Assembly (NCBI GenBank): GCA_011634665.1 | Contig: WAEK01000003.1 | Location: forward strand, 1,060,001-1,124,000 | Reading direction: 5' to 3' | Length of the DNA stretch: 64,000 nt | From: Mortierella sp. BCC40632 | Taxonomy: Eukaryota; Mortierellomycota; Mortierellomycetes; Mortierellales; Mortierellaceae | Shown here: positions 44,086 to 55,759 of the stretch, in pieces | Numbering within the stretch: the stretch's first letter is position 1 | Layout of the letters: every line of letters starts with the position of its first letter | Position numbers and translations under genes: made by a program | Notes under the pieces: model-generated | What the model was told of the DNA's origin: nothing | Seen by the model: the letters and a program-made list of their open reading frames with translations, nothing else | Database searches by the model: none

Positions 44086-46884
44086 GGCGTTGAAAGGCCA
44101 TGTGCATCTGCTGCTGCTGCTGCTGGTAGATGGCCATCGCATTCGGTGAAAGAACTCCTACACCAACATTAGGCTGAAGTAATGGTCGGTTGGGGTCGAT
44201 AGTGTTTGGTCCGTTGTTAATTGGTCCGTTGCCATTGCCAGCAGTAGTATCATGTGGGATTCGAATAGACCCAATCTGTTGTTGCTGTTGTGTACTGTCG
44301 AGATAAGATTGGAAGCGTGTTGGATCCTGGAGGAGAGCCTGCGAAGGAAGCATCTGTGGAGCCATATCCTGAGGTGAAGCAGGAAGAGATATCGAGCCAT
44401 ACGGACGAACAGTCAACTGTCCTGGTAGCCTTGGTTGGGTCTGCAAAGTATGCTGCGGATGCTGTTGCTGTGGTTGAAATGGAAGATTCTGTGGGATAAA
44501 GATTGAAGAATAAAGTGGATTCCCTATTCGTGTGCCTGTTCCAAGTACTGATGCATGAGGCGAGAGTGGAGAGGGCATCAACGAGCTGTGTGGTGAAAAC
44601 GGAGAGGGCGACTGAGAGGTTGGATCCTGAGGTGAGATAGCCATTGGACTAAGGTTCCCAAATGTGGAGCCATTGAACTGCATCGAGGCAGAGGTATTCG
44701 CTGCTCGGGCTTGGGGCACTCCTGTGTTCAACACATTGAAGGAAGGGCTGTTGCCTGACCCCATTGTTGTAAGTTGGTTGGCAATAGCGGTATTTATAGT
44801 CCAAGAGCGATCGATACCGGGTCTTGTCGGCCGTTGCAGCCGCTGCTGAGGGATTGATGGCGTACCTCCTGAAGGGAGAATTGTCCCTGGGAATTGCTGA
44901 TGACCAGGCGTTGGAGGAAGGGAGGCCATGTTTGACAGACCCTGGACATGAACTTGAGCGACAGAAGCTGAATCTCCTTTCTCTGCTGCAACCGAGAGTG
45001 GATTCACAATTGCAGGGTTAACAGGGCCTACTCGATTGTCTGACGGTCCGGGAGCAGTAGGCATTGGTGAACTATTCCCAAGTGCTCGAGGCTCAAATTT
45101 GAAAGAGTGTGGGGTCTGTGGAGTTGTGTGGCCAGAGCCGCTAGGTGCTTGACCCATATAGTTCGCGGAGCTAATCGCTTGAGGGTTATATGAGAGTCCC
45201 GAGTTGGAAACAATGCTGTAAAGGCTTGTGTCTACGATATTCATCTGATCAAAAGCAGTATTGTTCCTGGCAGACGAAGTATCGATGCTAGACACTGCTA
45301 GTGGAAGACCGGATGTGTAAGACTGAGATCGCACCCGAGCTGGCCCGCCATATCTCGAAACGCGCTAGAGCACACATACATATTAAAAAGTAAGCAATCG
45401 TCCGTTGTGACCAATATATGAACAAATCGATTATCATCTGCAAGCTTAGACATACCCGAGGGTAGCTGTATCCTGGCTTGAGTTTGTACAGAGCACCTTC
45501 CTTCAGGAGTCTTCCTTTCTTTGCCGCCTTTGATATAGCCTGTCCACATGAGGCTCGGAATGTTTCCGGCACAGGGAAGTTCCTACAAAGGTTCTAGAAT
45601 CGTAAGCACCACATAATCTCTCACTGTCCAGTTAGAGAAATGGAATGAAGGTTAACACTTACTCTTGAACCCAGTCTAGGATTGCCTTTGGAGCGCTTCC
45701 CGCCTCTTGCTTGAGGTCCGCGATGGCCATAAAAATCATTTCTTCATATGGCGGCAAATCTTGGGCTTTTGAGGAAGTAAAGGTCATTGGGATTCCAGTA
45801 CCCATATCTTGTCTCTGGTCCAGAGCACTCCTAGTAGGTTTCGCGATAGTTGGCGTCGCCGGCTGACTTGTGGTTGATGTGACAGATGGATTTATAGTGA
45901 GGGGTTGCGGTGCTCCTGTCGAAACAGGTAGACTAGATGGGTCAATTTTTGATACGATCATCCCTTCCTTCACAGTTGGACTTTGGAATGCTGTTTGGAT
46001 AGAAGAAGGAGAATCCAAAGATGGTTGAAAATGTGCAACTAAAGACTCTATTTATGACAAAAAAAAAAGAGTTCCCAGAATTAGAAGTGCCTTTTTTAAG
46101 GAGGAAAAAAAAAAAGAGTCGACAGCCACCGTTCTAGTCAACCTTACCAAAGTAATCACCCTGAGCTCCTTGAACGCCCTGCATAGGACTTGAGCGATTG
46201 CCTTGACTAGAACTGTCGAGCATTGCTGGTGCAGATAAGGCGCCACCAGCATTTTCCATACCTGCCGAATGCATGACATTTGACATATGAGTGTGGGATA
46301 CTGTTGGGAACGAAAGTCTGGACGGGTAGAGCTTCATAGATGGCGCACTGGATTCTATCCGCGTGATAAACTCGACAAGACTTTCTTTGGACAAGGAGTT
46401 TAAATAACTCTCCTTGACACCTTGCGGTATCTGATGACCTGCCAATGACATATCTTCGACTGGGGATGAATGACCAAGTAGACCTATGTTGATTCCTGAG
46501 ATTCCCGATCCTGTGCAACCGAGGCATGTCCATTCACGGTTTGGCGTAACGACTGCATTATTATTGACTGACGGACTAAAACAAAGCTGATGGCAGATTC
46601 GGTCGCAGCGCTTGCACGTTAAAAGCTGGTTTCTAGGGTTACTGTCGCTCTTTGAACATACAATGCAGCCACTACTATCCCTTGTCGATGATTGAAGTGA
46701 GCGAGCTAATTTCGAAGGAGGAAGAAAAGTTAGAGTGTGGTATCTAAAACGTCTTGTCTTCTGAGAAGGTAACTCTGCATCTACCTGGAGAGCCAATGGG
46801 TAAATCCATGCTTTCAATTGTTCGCTCAACAGAGTCGTTCTATTATTATGCAAATAAATGAGAATTAGGAAGTCTTTAAGAACA

Positions 46885-46919
<35 letters not shown>

Positions 46920-47840
46920 GTCGGTACTCAAGTCGCTCTTCTGAAATAACCCTTGACATTACCCGATGTTCCTGAATGTGTCTCTTGTTTGCATGTTCTA
47001 ACTCGTGCTGCTCTGGATCGAAGCCCTTATCGGCACCAAAGTCAATTTCTATAAACAAAAAGAAAGAAAAGAAGAAAGGAAGAAAGAAATGGGCATATGG
47101 TTGGATAAGCATGTAATCAGTTAGGATACAACAAGGGTTCGATGAGAGTCACTCCATACCGGGCTTCTTGCTCTCGGACTTTGAGCGAAGGCGCTTGACC
47201 ATGATAGTGGATTTCTGAATGGACTCGCCAATCTCGATCTCAGTCTTTTCTTCGTTCTAGAATACCAACAAGTTCATTAGCTTCATGTGAGCACACGGTG
47301 TTATTGTATTGAACACAGAGGCTGGTGGTAATCGTAGCATCAGATGTTGTTTCAACGAACCTTCTGCGTTTGGGACTGTCGCTTTGACTTTGGTTTACTG
47401 CTTGTCAGTGATGAGGACATACCCTCCATCGTTACTCCAGATTGAATATTTGCTGTTGCATCCTGAGCAATGTTTCCAATGACCCCTAATCCATCGAACG
47501 AGGCCGAGTGCTGGATGGTTGGTCTACCGTAGTCGTCCCTGTCGGTCAGAAACTCTAACCCAAAGTTGATGGCGTCAGCACTGTCTAAGGAGCCAGATCT
47601 TTGTTCGCGTGTTGGGAAAATGTCGGATGGTGGAGCGATATCCTTGGCTATACCTGACATCGAGTTCCCCTGATCTACATCCGTACCAGATAGCGCATGC
47701 ATTCTGCTAGAGATATCTAGGGCAGGGTCCGTGTGTCCAAGTGTGGTGATAGGAAAGGCCTCAGTAGTATCTGGGCCAAGATCAGCGTATTGTGTCCTGG
47801 GTTTGCTCCTCTTTGCACGGTGTGTAGTCTGCTCGGACAT
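43973..47840 (-). CDS. PHD finger, linker-histone-like winged helix and polyQ protein
   Basis: Seven exons in transcript order: 47361..47840, 47160..47256, 46928..47048, 46148..46839, 45663..46047, 45456..45582, 43973..45364; phases agree, 1097 codons. Residues 291-341 form a PHD finger with the pattern CxxC-x13-CxxC-x4-HxxC ... WTCLGC (C291, C294, C308, C311, H316, C319, C338, C341). About 562-632 reads PPYEEMIFMAIADLKQ, APKAILDWVQENF, QAISKAAKKGRLLKEG and ALYKLKPGY, matching the H1/H5 globular winged helix. The tail (635-1097) is Pro/Gln/Ser-rich and ends in a long polyQ tract. PHD fingers read histone tails and H15 folds bind DNA; animal KAT6 proteins also pair these modules, in the opposite order and with a catalytic domain that is absent here. 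Likely a nuclear chromatin reader or transcription factor. An upstream noncoding exon cannot be excluded. Confidence 0.88.
43975..44135 (-). repeat. CAG/CAA repeat encoding polyglutamine
   Basis: On the minus strand a run of CAA codons followed by CAG codons encodes more than 18 consecutive Gln, with shorter Gln blocks on both sides, at the extreme C-terminus of the PHD-H15 protein. The CAA and CAG parts are each pure, which suggests independent slippage. Confidence 0.9.
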
Positions 47841-48557
47841 TAGGCCTGGGGGCAAGTGGGCCTTCTGGCGTATGTGTGCAATGAGGGCGGGGTCCTGCAG
47901 CGTGTCCTTTCTTCCCGAGATCCTCTGTGAAGGCCTAACAAGCGTGGTAGGATGTCATGTGGATCGAGTGAGCGTTCCATGCTGCAGAACCATCCATCCA
48001 TGGGACTTTGCAAAGCACCCGCGAGCAGAAAGGGGCTCCTGTGGTCCATTACACGCAATGCCTGTGGTCGGGTGAAGCGGTGTCAGTGTCAGGCGGCAGT
48101 GTTTCCCGGGGTTGGACTTGACGGGCCTAGCGGGGTCCTGGCGAGCGGGGCCTAGGCAGACAGAGAGCAGCGGGGTTAACATCGGCGATGGCGGCAAAAA
48201 AAGAAAAAGAAAAAGAAAAGAAAAGGAAAGAAAAAAAAAAAAGGCAGGGGAGCGGCATGCGTTTGTGAGCGAAGAAAGGCCACGGCGGAAGGCGGCCGTA
48301 CCAGGCAAAAATAAGACGAGTGAAGAGAGCTCGAGAAAAGAAATGAAAAACAGAACAAAAAAGTGAGTCGAGAGAGCGAGTGGAGCAGCGTGGGGAGGAT
48401 GGTCGATGGAGTGGAGTGGTCCAAGCTCGAGCAAATCTGGCGGCAAGAGGAGGAGTGTTGTCGACGGAGTGGGAGAGTGGGGATGTGGTGGCGAGGAGAG
48501 AGAGAGAATGAACATCTGGGGATAGCGAGGGCAATGGGAGAGGGGAGTGGAGAAGGG

Positions 48558-48592
<35 letters not shown>

Positions 48593-48679
48593 AGAGAGAA
48601 GAAAGAAGAAAGAAGAAGAGAGAGGAGAGAGAGGAGAGAGGACAGAGAAAGAAAGAGAAAGAAAGAGAAGAGGGTTGGG

Positions 48680-48716
<37 letters not shown>

Positions 48717-51256
48717 GAGACGCTTCTTGATTCATCCATTGCCCTGTCGCCGTCCGTCCGCCGCGCCCCGCATGCACGCCTGTCCTTCCTCACCCATCCG
48801 CGCCAGCCCAACCTCCGCTGCTGCAGGGCCCCGCAGTTCTGACCCTTCACTCGGCGCTTTGGTCGACAGACTGAGGCCATCAAAGCCAGTTTGGGCGTGC
48901 CCGAATATCAAATGGGGACATGGGAGAACATTGAGTGGGGACCGCGACGGTCAAAGGCAGCGGGCAGGGTGGACCAAGCGCTGTTGCCAATGCTGGTGGG
49001 CGGGGTCATGCATGTACGACCAAGACGAGAGCCAGCATTCAGACGGCTCCCCGGCCACGGCCCTGTCCCGCTCTGTCTGCTCTGCGGGCGCACCATCGAC
49101 GACTACTGCGAGCATCGGTCGCATCGGTAGCATCGGCAACAACGACGAACAGTGGCACACAGGCAGGACGGACGCGCAATTAAAATTGGGAATGCAAACC
49201 CTAATAAAGAGCCTGAGAGCACTCGTCTCCGCGCTTGCTTTTTCGTTTTCGTCAGGCCTCTCTGTTGCTTCTCTCTCTCTCTCAATCAATCTCTGTTCTC
49301 TCTGTCTGTCTCTCTGTCTTGTCTCTTTCTCCTTTGCACCCGGTCTGCTTCCCACCCCTCCTCTTTCCTCCCGCTCTCGAGCCCACGCAAGGCCGCTGTC
49401 GTACTCTCATTCCCTCCGCTTCGTGCGTCCTGCTTCCCGCTCGACTCTGCCACAGCAGCAGAGCAGCAGCAGAGCAGCAGCAGCAACAGCAGCAACAGCA
49501 ACAACAGCAATAAAGCAGCAATAACAACAGCAATAACAGCAGAGACTGCTGCTATTGTTATGTTGATGCGGCCAATACCCCCTCTCTCGTTCTCCCTTCT
49601 CCAATGGCTCTCGAATGGCTCTCTTGTGCGGGTGTATCTTCATCTCCTCTGCAGCTTGTTGCCCAGTTCTCGGGCCCCAGCGTCCCGCCGAGCCACCGCC
49701 CGGACAAGATGCAAGAGTCAGGGCCGTGCCCTGTGCGCCATTCCACATCAGATCGATGATGATGATCCAGATTGCTGCTGTGCAATGCACCTATCCACTT
49801 CATCCATCTTGGTTGATCTGACCTCCATTCGTGCGGATGCTTCAACAGCATTCATCCTCTGGCGCAATGGCCACATGCCCCAAGTTACATTTGCAGAGCC
49901 CTGTCCCAGTTCCTGAAAGCTATTGGCCGAGCAGAGCGGCGGCTCGAGGGTCCTCAGAGCCGCTATTCCTGTCCGTTCCTGAACACTTCAAGTAAGTGTC
50001 CGTTCCTATCCACTCACCACTCGTCAACATCCAGAGCACGTACCTATCCAGTGTTGGTGGAAATCGAGAATACCAGTCTCTCCAGGTATCCTTTGGTGCG
50101 TGCTTTACAAAGTCGGGGGGACAACGGGTGGAGGTGGGCAGGTGGTGGACAAGGGTCACGGGCAGGTACTGGAAAGATGCAGCACGGGCAGGGTGGTGGG
50201 TGGTGTGAAAGAAAAGGGAAGACAAAGAGAGGCAGACACAAGGTCATCCAATTTCGTTGTCCTACTCGGGTGTGAATGCGTGTGAGTGTGTGAGTGTGTG
50301 TGAGTGTGTGTGAGAATGAGTGTGTGTGTGTGTCTGTGTGTGTCTGTGGTGTGTTGTTTTGTCCTTGTCGTCCTCTGGCCCTTCATTTCGCTGCAGGATG
50401 TAATATGAATCGGATAAATGAACAAAGTAGTGCACTAGAACAAAGGCAGTGTGCATGCCTGTATTTGCCAGGTGCCTCTCTGCCTGTCCGCGGATGCACT
50501 GAGCCATCTCTGGGCGGCCAACAGACTGTTTATTGCTCCCAGATCTTGAGGCGAAGCCTGCTCTGCATCTTGCCCCTCATCTTTCTATGTTAGAATGTCG
50601 AGGCAGGGGCCAATGCTCCATCGGTTTTTACTCCTTCTAGGATACGCTTTGCTCAAAGTGCCAGCTGCAGACAAGGAAAGAGTACCAGGTCTGTTCTCGC
50701 ATACAGGAGTGAAAAGACAAGAGGGACAGAGGTAAGGGAGAGTTGACGGCGACCAAACCTCTAGTCTGCACGATGCATTCCTTCCTCCTCCACTCCTAGA
50801 CCCCTTCCGACATTAGGGAACAGCTGTGGGTTAGCCTGGACTCGCAAGCTAACCACGACAAGCTCTTCCCGCGTGGGCAAGTCTGCCACTCGGGCGCGCA
50901 CGAACCCTACCGAGGCGCGTACAAGAGGCGCGTCTTGCCTCTCGAACACTGCATAACTCTCCGGCCAATCGATGGCCCGTCAGCCAATGAATCTCGTCAC
51001 ATCAGCGCGCGACTCACTGCTCTACGTTCAAACTCAACCTGTCCAATTGCCTCGTCGCAACTTGGGTCGATGGCCTTGGCTTTTATTTACCAGTGCAAAT
51101 GGCCACCATTGCAATGGCGCTTTACAAGGTCGTACAGCTGACTGGAGATTGATGCAATTCGTGCTCAAGATCCATTCACAAATCTCTTTCTAGTGCCACT
51201 ATAGAAGAGATCATTCACTAGAACTGGTAGTAGAGAGTTGCCAACAAAGTATCTAG
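47841..51256. other. 3.4-kb interval without a recognised gene
   Basis: GA-rich sequence (48545-48670) followed by 36 A (48680-48715) is CT-rich plus T on the minus strand, fitting the 5' side of the PHD-H15 gene. A plus-strand CT-rich stretch (49262-49330) and a CAG/CAA-rich run (49453-49550) look promoter- or leader-like, but no gene follows. An alternating GT tract lies at 50280-50345. Frames here do not resemble known proteins. Confidence 0.55.
49453..49550 (+). repeat. CAG/CAA-rich trinucleotide repeat, apparently noncoding
   Basis: Interrupted CAGCAG, CAACAG and AATAACAGC units over about 100 bp. In one frame this would encode Gln, but that frame has no credible continuation. Confidence 0.7.
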
Positions 51257-52184
51257 TCATCTAACTGTGGTGTGCGAAAGTTCAGATGCCCCTCCTTCCA
51301 ATCTAGATCCTTCGAATCCCATTGTACTTTGGCGCGTTCTCTGTTCCGCATTCGAACTGCGACCGACATTGTTCTACACATGACGATTCTCGGTCGACTG
51401 ATAGCCCAACTGGTATGATAGGTTCCTTACTCACCACATGGTTCTTTGTATTTGCTGCTGAGAGGCGATCCTTCCAAAATTGCCTATGTTGCTTGTCTTC
51501 GTTTTTGTAAAGCAGCATCAGCTCGTCATAATCTTTCTCAAATCGAGCATAGGATGTGCCCTCGAGTTTCGCCCTAAGCTTCAGGGTCTGAAGCTCCTCA
51601 ACGGCATCCCAATCATCTTGATCATAGTCGTCGTCGCTGCTTCCGAAGGTAAGCGTTGAGGACTCTCCTTCTTGTTCGTTGCGTTGATCAGAAGGGGACA
51701 ATGGAAGCAAAAGTGGACGCTGTTGATGTTCTGACGTTTGCTGGGAGTGATGCTCGTCCGTGTTAGTCTCGTGTCGACTTATGCTTGTGCAATGCTGGAC
51801 GCAAGATAAAAGGTCTTTTTTACAGAGTTTGAACGGGATCGGAAGGTGCCATTCAGGAACCTGCTTTCTTATGCCATCAGCACAGACACAGGTCCATTCT
51901 AAAGTCTCGACGTTACTTTGAAAATGAAGGGTGAATGGCCAATAATAAAAAAGCCCAAAGTCTGTCAAGAGTCTGCCAAAAGCATATTAATGGTCGACAA
52001 GGACGTTTGACTCCTACCACGAAGTTTCCTTGACTTTATTCCCGCACGACGTAGAGCAAAGGGCTTGTTGGTTTGTGCAGAGAGCATGTCTCATATCTAG
52101 ATCTAGAGCGGTTGGATGGTCTCCAGCATACGCTGCAGAGGTGGTGGCGATCAAGGCTAGACTAGCAAGCGCTGGGAACTTCAT
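51257..52184 (-). CDS. Secreted Cys-rich protein (DUF7707-like) with acidic tail
   Basis: Proposed exons in transcript order: 52018..52184, 51435..51915, 51257..51373, total 254 codons. Residues 1-20 (MKFPALASLALIATTSAAYA) are a signal peptide. The head carries RHALCTNQQALCSTSCGNK, then across the first junction ETSCNVETLEWTCVCADG, WHLPIPFKLC and SCVQHC: the six-to-eight-cysteine pattern I know from small fungal secreted proteins labelled DUF7707. The first junction (TCGTG|gtagga to cattttcaaag|T) creates the expected Cys. After the domain there is an unusual hydrophilic tail with an acidic stretch (SSDDDYDQDDWDAVEE) and a helical ELQTLKLRAKLEG ... YDELMLLYKNEDKQHRQFW segment. The last intron (GTG|gtgagt to gtgtag|AAC) is plausible; if unspliced the frame ends at 51303. 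It starts 274 bp from, and divergent to, the PP2C gene. Confidence 0.75.
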
Positions 52185-52458
52185 TTTTGCGAGGAAGAGC
52201 GGAAGGAAAGATGGAGGCGAAGGAGATAGAGCGGAGTGAACTTGGAAAGAATGCCGCGACACTGCCAAGCGATTCCTATTCCTGTGGAGACTAACTTATT
52301 GCCTTTTTGAGTCCACAGGCCATGCAGGACGGCCACTGCACTGCGCGACCTCCTCAAGTGATCCCGATGATTCTGATCCATTCTTCACATCGTCTGCCAC
52401 CATCACCTCCTCTCCCCTTTAATTCGGGTGCTCGTGGCGACTGCTTTTGAGGCCAAGC
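52185..52458. promoter_or_regulatory. Shared divergent promoter of the Cys-rich and PP2C genes
   Basis: Only 274 bp separate the two start codons, so both transcripts must begin within this stretch. No TATA box is evident. The division of control elements is not visible by eye. Confidence 0.45.
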
Positions 52459-54772
52459 ATGTCGCCGATTCCAAATGCCCTCCGTTCTCGGAGCATTCGT
52501 TCTTCAGCGTCCATCTCCAAGACAACCTTCTCAACATCGGCCTCTTGTATTCGACAAAGTCGGGCTGAATTCAATGCATCACGAGCTCATCGACATGAAA
52601 CTGCGAGCAAAAAGCCTGACCCTACGTATCCATCCAATTCGTCTTCTTCGGAGAGCAGCTCCCAGTCAACGGAACGCATAGTTCGTCGTCTCACACCTTT
52701 GGAAGTGGCACAAAGTAATAATCGCGGAAGGCGAAATGAGCATCCTTTCCATGGACACTTCTACCATCAGCGCTACCGGTTTCCCTACAAGAACTGGTTT
52801 GCATCGAAAGAGCATAAGCAGTATCTTATGAACCGTCTCAAGCTTATACAGCAGTACCGCCAACAACAACAACAGCGACAGCAACCACATCCAAATGAGT
52901 GGGTCAACCACTGGTGGTACCCCTTTGTGTCTCACATGATGGACAAGAGGAAGCATGCAGCAAGAGGATTCACCATGGGCATCATTGTTAGTGCAATGGC
53001 GATCTGGCTTTATGATGTGAAATCGAGCCATTCCAACCAATGGTCAGACTTTAAACGTGATATCGCCCAGATTAAATCAGCCTTCGCGAACCCCAAAGCA
53101 ACGACCAAGGCGACTGCTTCCCTTCCACCAGATTCGGTGGCAACCAAATCTGTCGCATCGCCCTCAACAAACCTTCCTGGCGATAGAAAGGGGCCAGTCA
53201 AGATGTTGTCTCCAGAACAGGTTGAGCTTCGGCTTGGCCATCATCAGAGATCTTACAGACTCGCGAATCAAGAAAAAAATGGCACTGGTAGCTCAAGACA
53301 GGATATTGTTCTGGGGTATAGCATCAGCCAGCTGTCGTCTAACTACCCCGTCGAGGATGACTATTCAAAGCACGTCGTACGCAATGCCAATGGAGAAACT
53401 GAAGGGATTTTCTTCGGTATTTACGATGGGCACGCAGGATGGTGCTGCAGTCAGAAAGTAGCACGGGAATTAGCGCCATCGGTGGTTAGAGAACTAGATC
53501 TGGTCAAGGATCGAAAGAATATCAACGCGGTTGTCGAGGCAATCGAAAAAGGTTTCATTAAACTGGACTACAAGATTGTCCACGAAGCTGTACAAAAGGT
53601 TTTGGATAATCCGTCACGTCCATTGGCATGTTCGGCCCTTCTACCAGCACTCTCAGGCTCATGTGCACTAATGGCATATGTAGATCCAAAAGAGAAGAGC
53701 CTTTATGTCGCTTGCACTGGCGATAGCAGAGCTGTTCTTGGCGTCAAAGAGAAGACAACCGATGGAGGATATGTATGGAAAGCTGTCCCGCTTTCAGTTG
53801 ACCAAACAGGAAGAAGTCGTCGAGAGGTCAGCAGATTACAGAGTGAACATCCTGGAGAGGAAGAGACAGTAACAATTCTTGGTCGGGTTCTAGGTGGTTT
53901 AGGTACATTTGAGGTGTTTCTCTAGGACATCAGCATGCTTTGCTTCTCTTGTTGCCTTACATTGAACTAACATGATGCCTCTGACCGCTCGTAGAACCAA
54001 CACGAGCGTTTGGAGACGCCCGGTATAAGTGGTCCAGGGAGATCCAAGCCCAAGTATTTGCCCTCTTCCCATCATACCTACGGCCCAATCCATTCCTCCT
54101 TACTCCGCCTTACATTACAGCCAAGCCCGTTGTCCAGTACCACAGCATCAAATCAGAGGACAAATTTCTGATAATGGCCACGGATGGACTCTGGGATAAA
54201 CTGACATCTGAAGAGGCTGTTTACCTTGTCGGCGGTCTACTTGATGGCAAAGTTGGCCAGGAGCAACTGGATTTAAATCGTAGAAAAATACGAAAGCACA
54301 GGCCACATTCAGACCCTAATATCACCTCCAAGTCAGCGCCATCTAACCAACAGAGCAGCGGGAACGATGACGATGACGATGAATTAACCTACGCGGAGCT
54401 CGCACCGAAAGGCCCAAAAGATCAACCTCGCAACTTCACATACAGAGATCAAGCTAGCGCTTCAACGCATCTTCTTAGGAATGCGATTGGTGGTGCAGAG
54501 GATGATAAAGTTGCAGCTACGCTTGCAATCCCATCTCCTATGAGTCGTATACATCGAGATGACATTACAGGTATGTCTGAGTTTATTGAAGAGCACTGGG
54601 ACTCTTACATCTTGCAATATCGTCTATACATACTTATAACCTCTATGTCCCATTTCATGTAGTTATGGTCATTCTGCTTGGAGAGCAGAATGTAACTCTT
54701 GCACTATCAAGTGCCTCCCAATCTGACGGCCTTAGAGAGGTTACAATATCAGAAAGAGCGCGGCATTTTTAA
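52459..54772 (+). CDS. Mitochondrial PP2C phosphatase (Ptc5 / pyruvate dehydrogenase phosphatase type)
   Basis: Exons 52459..53902, 53995..54570 and 54663..54772 join to 709 codons (donors TTAG|gtacat and ACAG|gtatgt). The start MSPIPNALRSRSIRSS is rich in Arg and Ser and lacks acids for 40 residues, as mitochondrial presequences do. A hydrophobic stretch, FTMGIIVSAMAIWLYDV at about 170-187, is a likely inner-membrane anchor. The PP2C core shows FFGIYDGHAGWCCSQKVA (metal Asp about D323), SGSCALMAYVD, VACTGDSRAVLG, RVLGGLEPTRAFGDARYKW across the first junction, FLIMATDGLWDKL and DDITVMVI across the second. These are the PP2C metal-binding motifs, and the RAFGD..YK form is that of pyruvate dehydrogenase phosphatases. 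Probable role: reactivation of mitochondrial pyruvate dehydrogenase or a related Ptc5 function. An Asp run (SSGNDDDDDEL) sits in a loop insertion. Confidence 0.93.
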
Positions 54773-55368
54773 GCTTCATAGATGGGTTCATAAAGGACGT
54801 AAAAAGTTACAACAACACTACTTTTGGAACACATGGATGAGGTGTACAAAATGAAGAATCTATCAATACTACAAGACTATTTTTTACAAAGACGAGAAGT
54901 TGTGGCGTGAGAACCATAAAATTTCTTCTATACCTGATACATGAAACAGGTTTCTTTTGTACACTGTAGTCGCACGATGTAGAAAGACGGGTGGGAGTTC
55001 ATGAGCCTTGTCACGCTTCTTAGACTTAATCTTAATTCAACAAAGATCTGAACACTACACTCCTATTTATCAGCCTACCAAACTATTGTTGAGGGCTTGG
55101 TCAGACTGATCCTTTGAATTCGATTATTGGGTTTTTTTGCCATTCTGGGTCTCCATATTGACCATATCATACTATATCCCAATCCATAGTTTGTCGAACG
55201 CAAAGTTGAAACGCAAGAATACCACCAAGTATCCAATAGATATGACCGTGAACTAGCCTTGAGATCATTTAAGGTGATCAAAACGGTCGTCTCTATTTGG
55301 AAATTTAACTCTGTTGTTGTCTCTTTACAAATTACTCTTAAGAACATCAAGCGTTCTACTCATAAATC
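54773..55368. other. Intergenic region without a recognised gene
   Basis: Mixed sequence between the convergent PP2C gene and channel copy 2. No repeat or coding frame stands out. Confidence 0.55.
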
Positions 55369-55759
55369 TCATTCAGCGTGATTTTTTCCCTGAATTTGTA
55401 ACAGTACCGCAAGGATCGCATGGATCTCTTTCTTTACATCAGAAACATCGCTTCTCAGCTCTGTATTGCCCTTCCTTAGCTCAGACATCTCAGTCCGCAG
55501 AAAAGCAGTAGCGTTTTTCAGATCTAAGGTCTCTTCTTGCGACTTTTCAGTAGCAGCTCTTGTCTCCAATATGTCTGCTTAGCAACATTCCATAGTTCTC
55601 TGGAGTGCTGCTATTTTCCCATTCTGCTCCTTCAAATTAGCCGATAGCTCTGATCCAGACTTTCAGCGCTGACTCTCCTGCTGGGAAAGCTGGTCCTTGA
55701 TTGTAGTCAACCCCTCTTGTTGGTCCTGGTTCTGCTTGACAAGTCTCTTCTAAAACACT

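Noticed and set aside
43973..47840. Assignment of the PHD-H15 gene as KAT6/MOZ acetyltransferase
   Set aside because: No MYST catalytic domain is visible and the domain order is reversed.
48547..49524. 325-codon plus-strand frame
   Set aside because: Begins in a GA tract and crosses 36 A; composition follows the repeats.
50280..50345. GT-rich tract as telomeric repeat
   Set aside because: Simple alternating GTGTGA/GTGTGT without a telomere unit such as TTAGGG.
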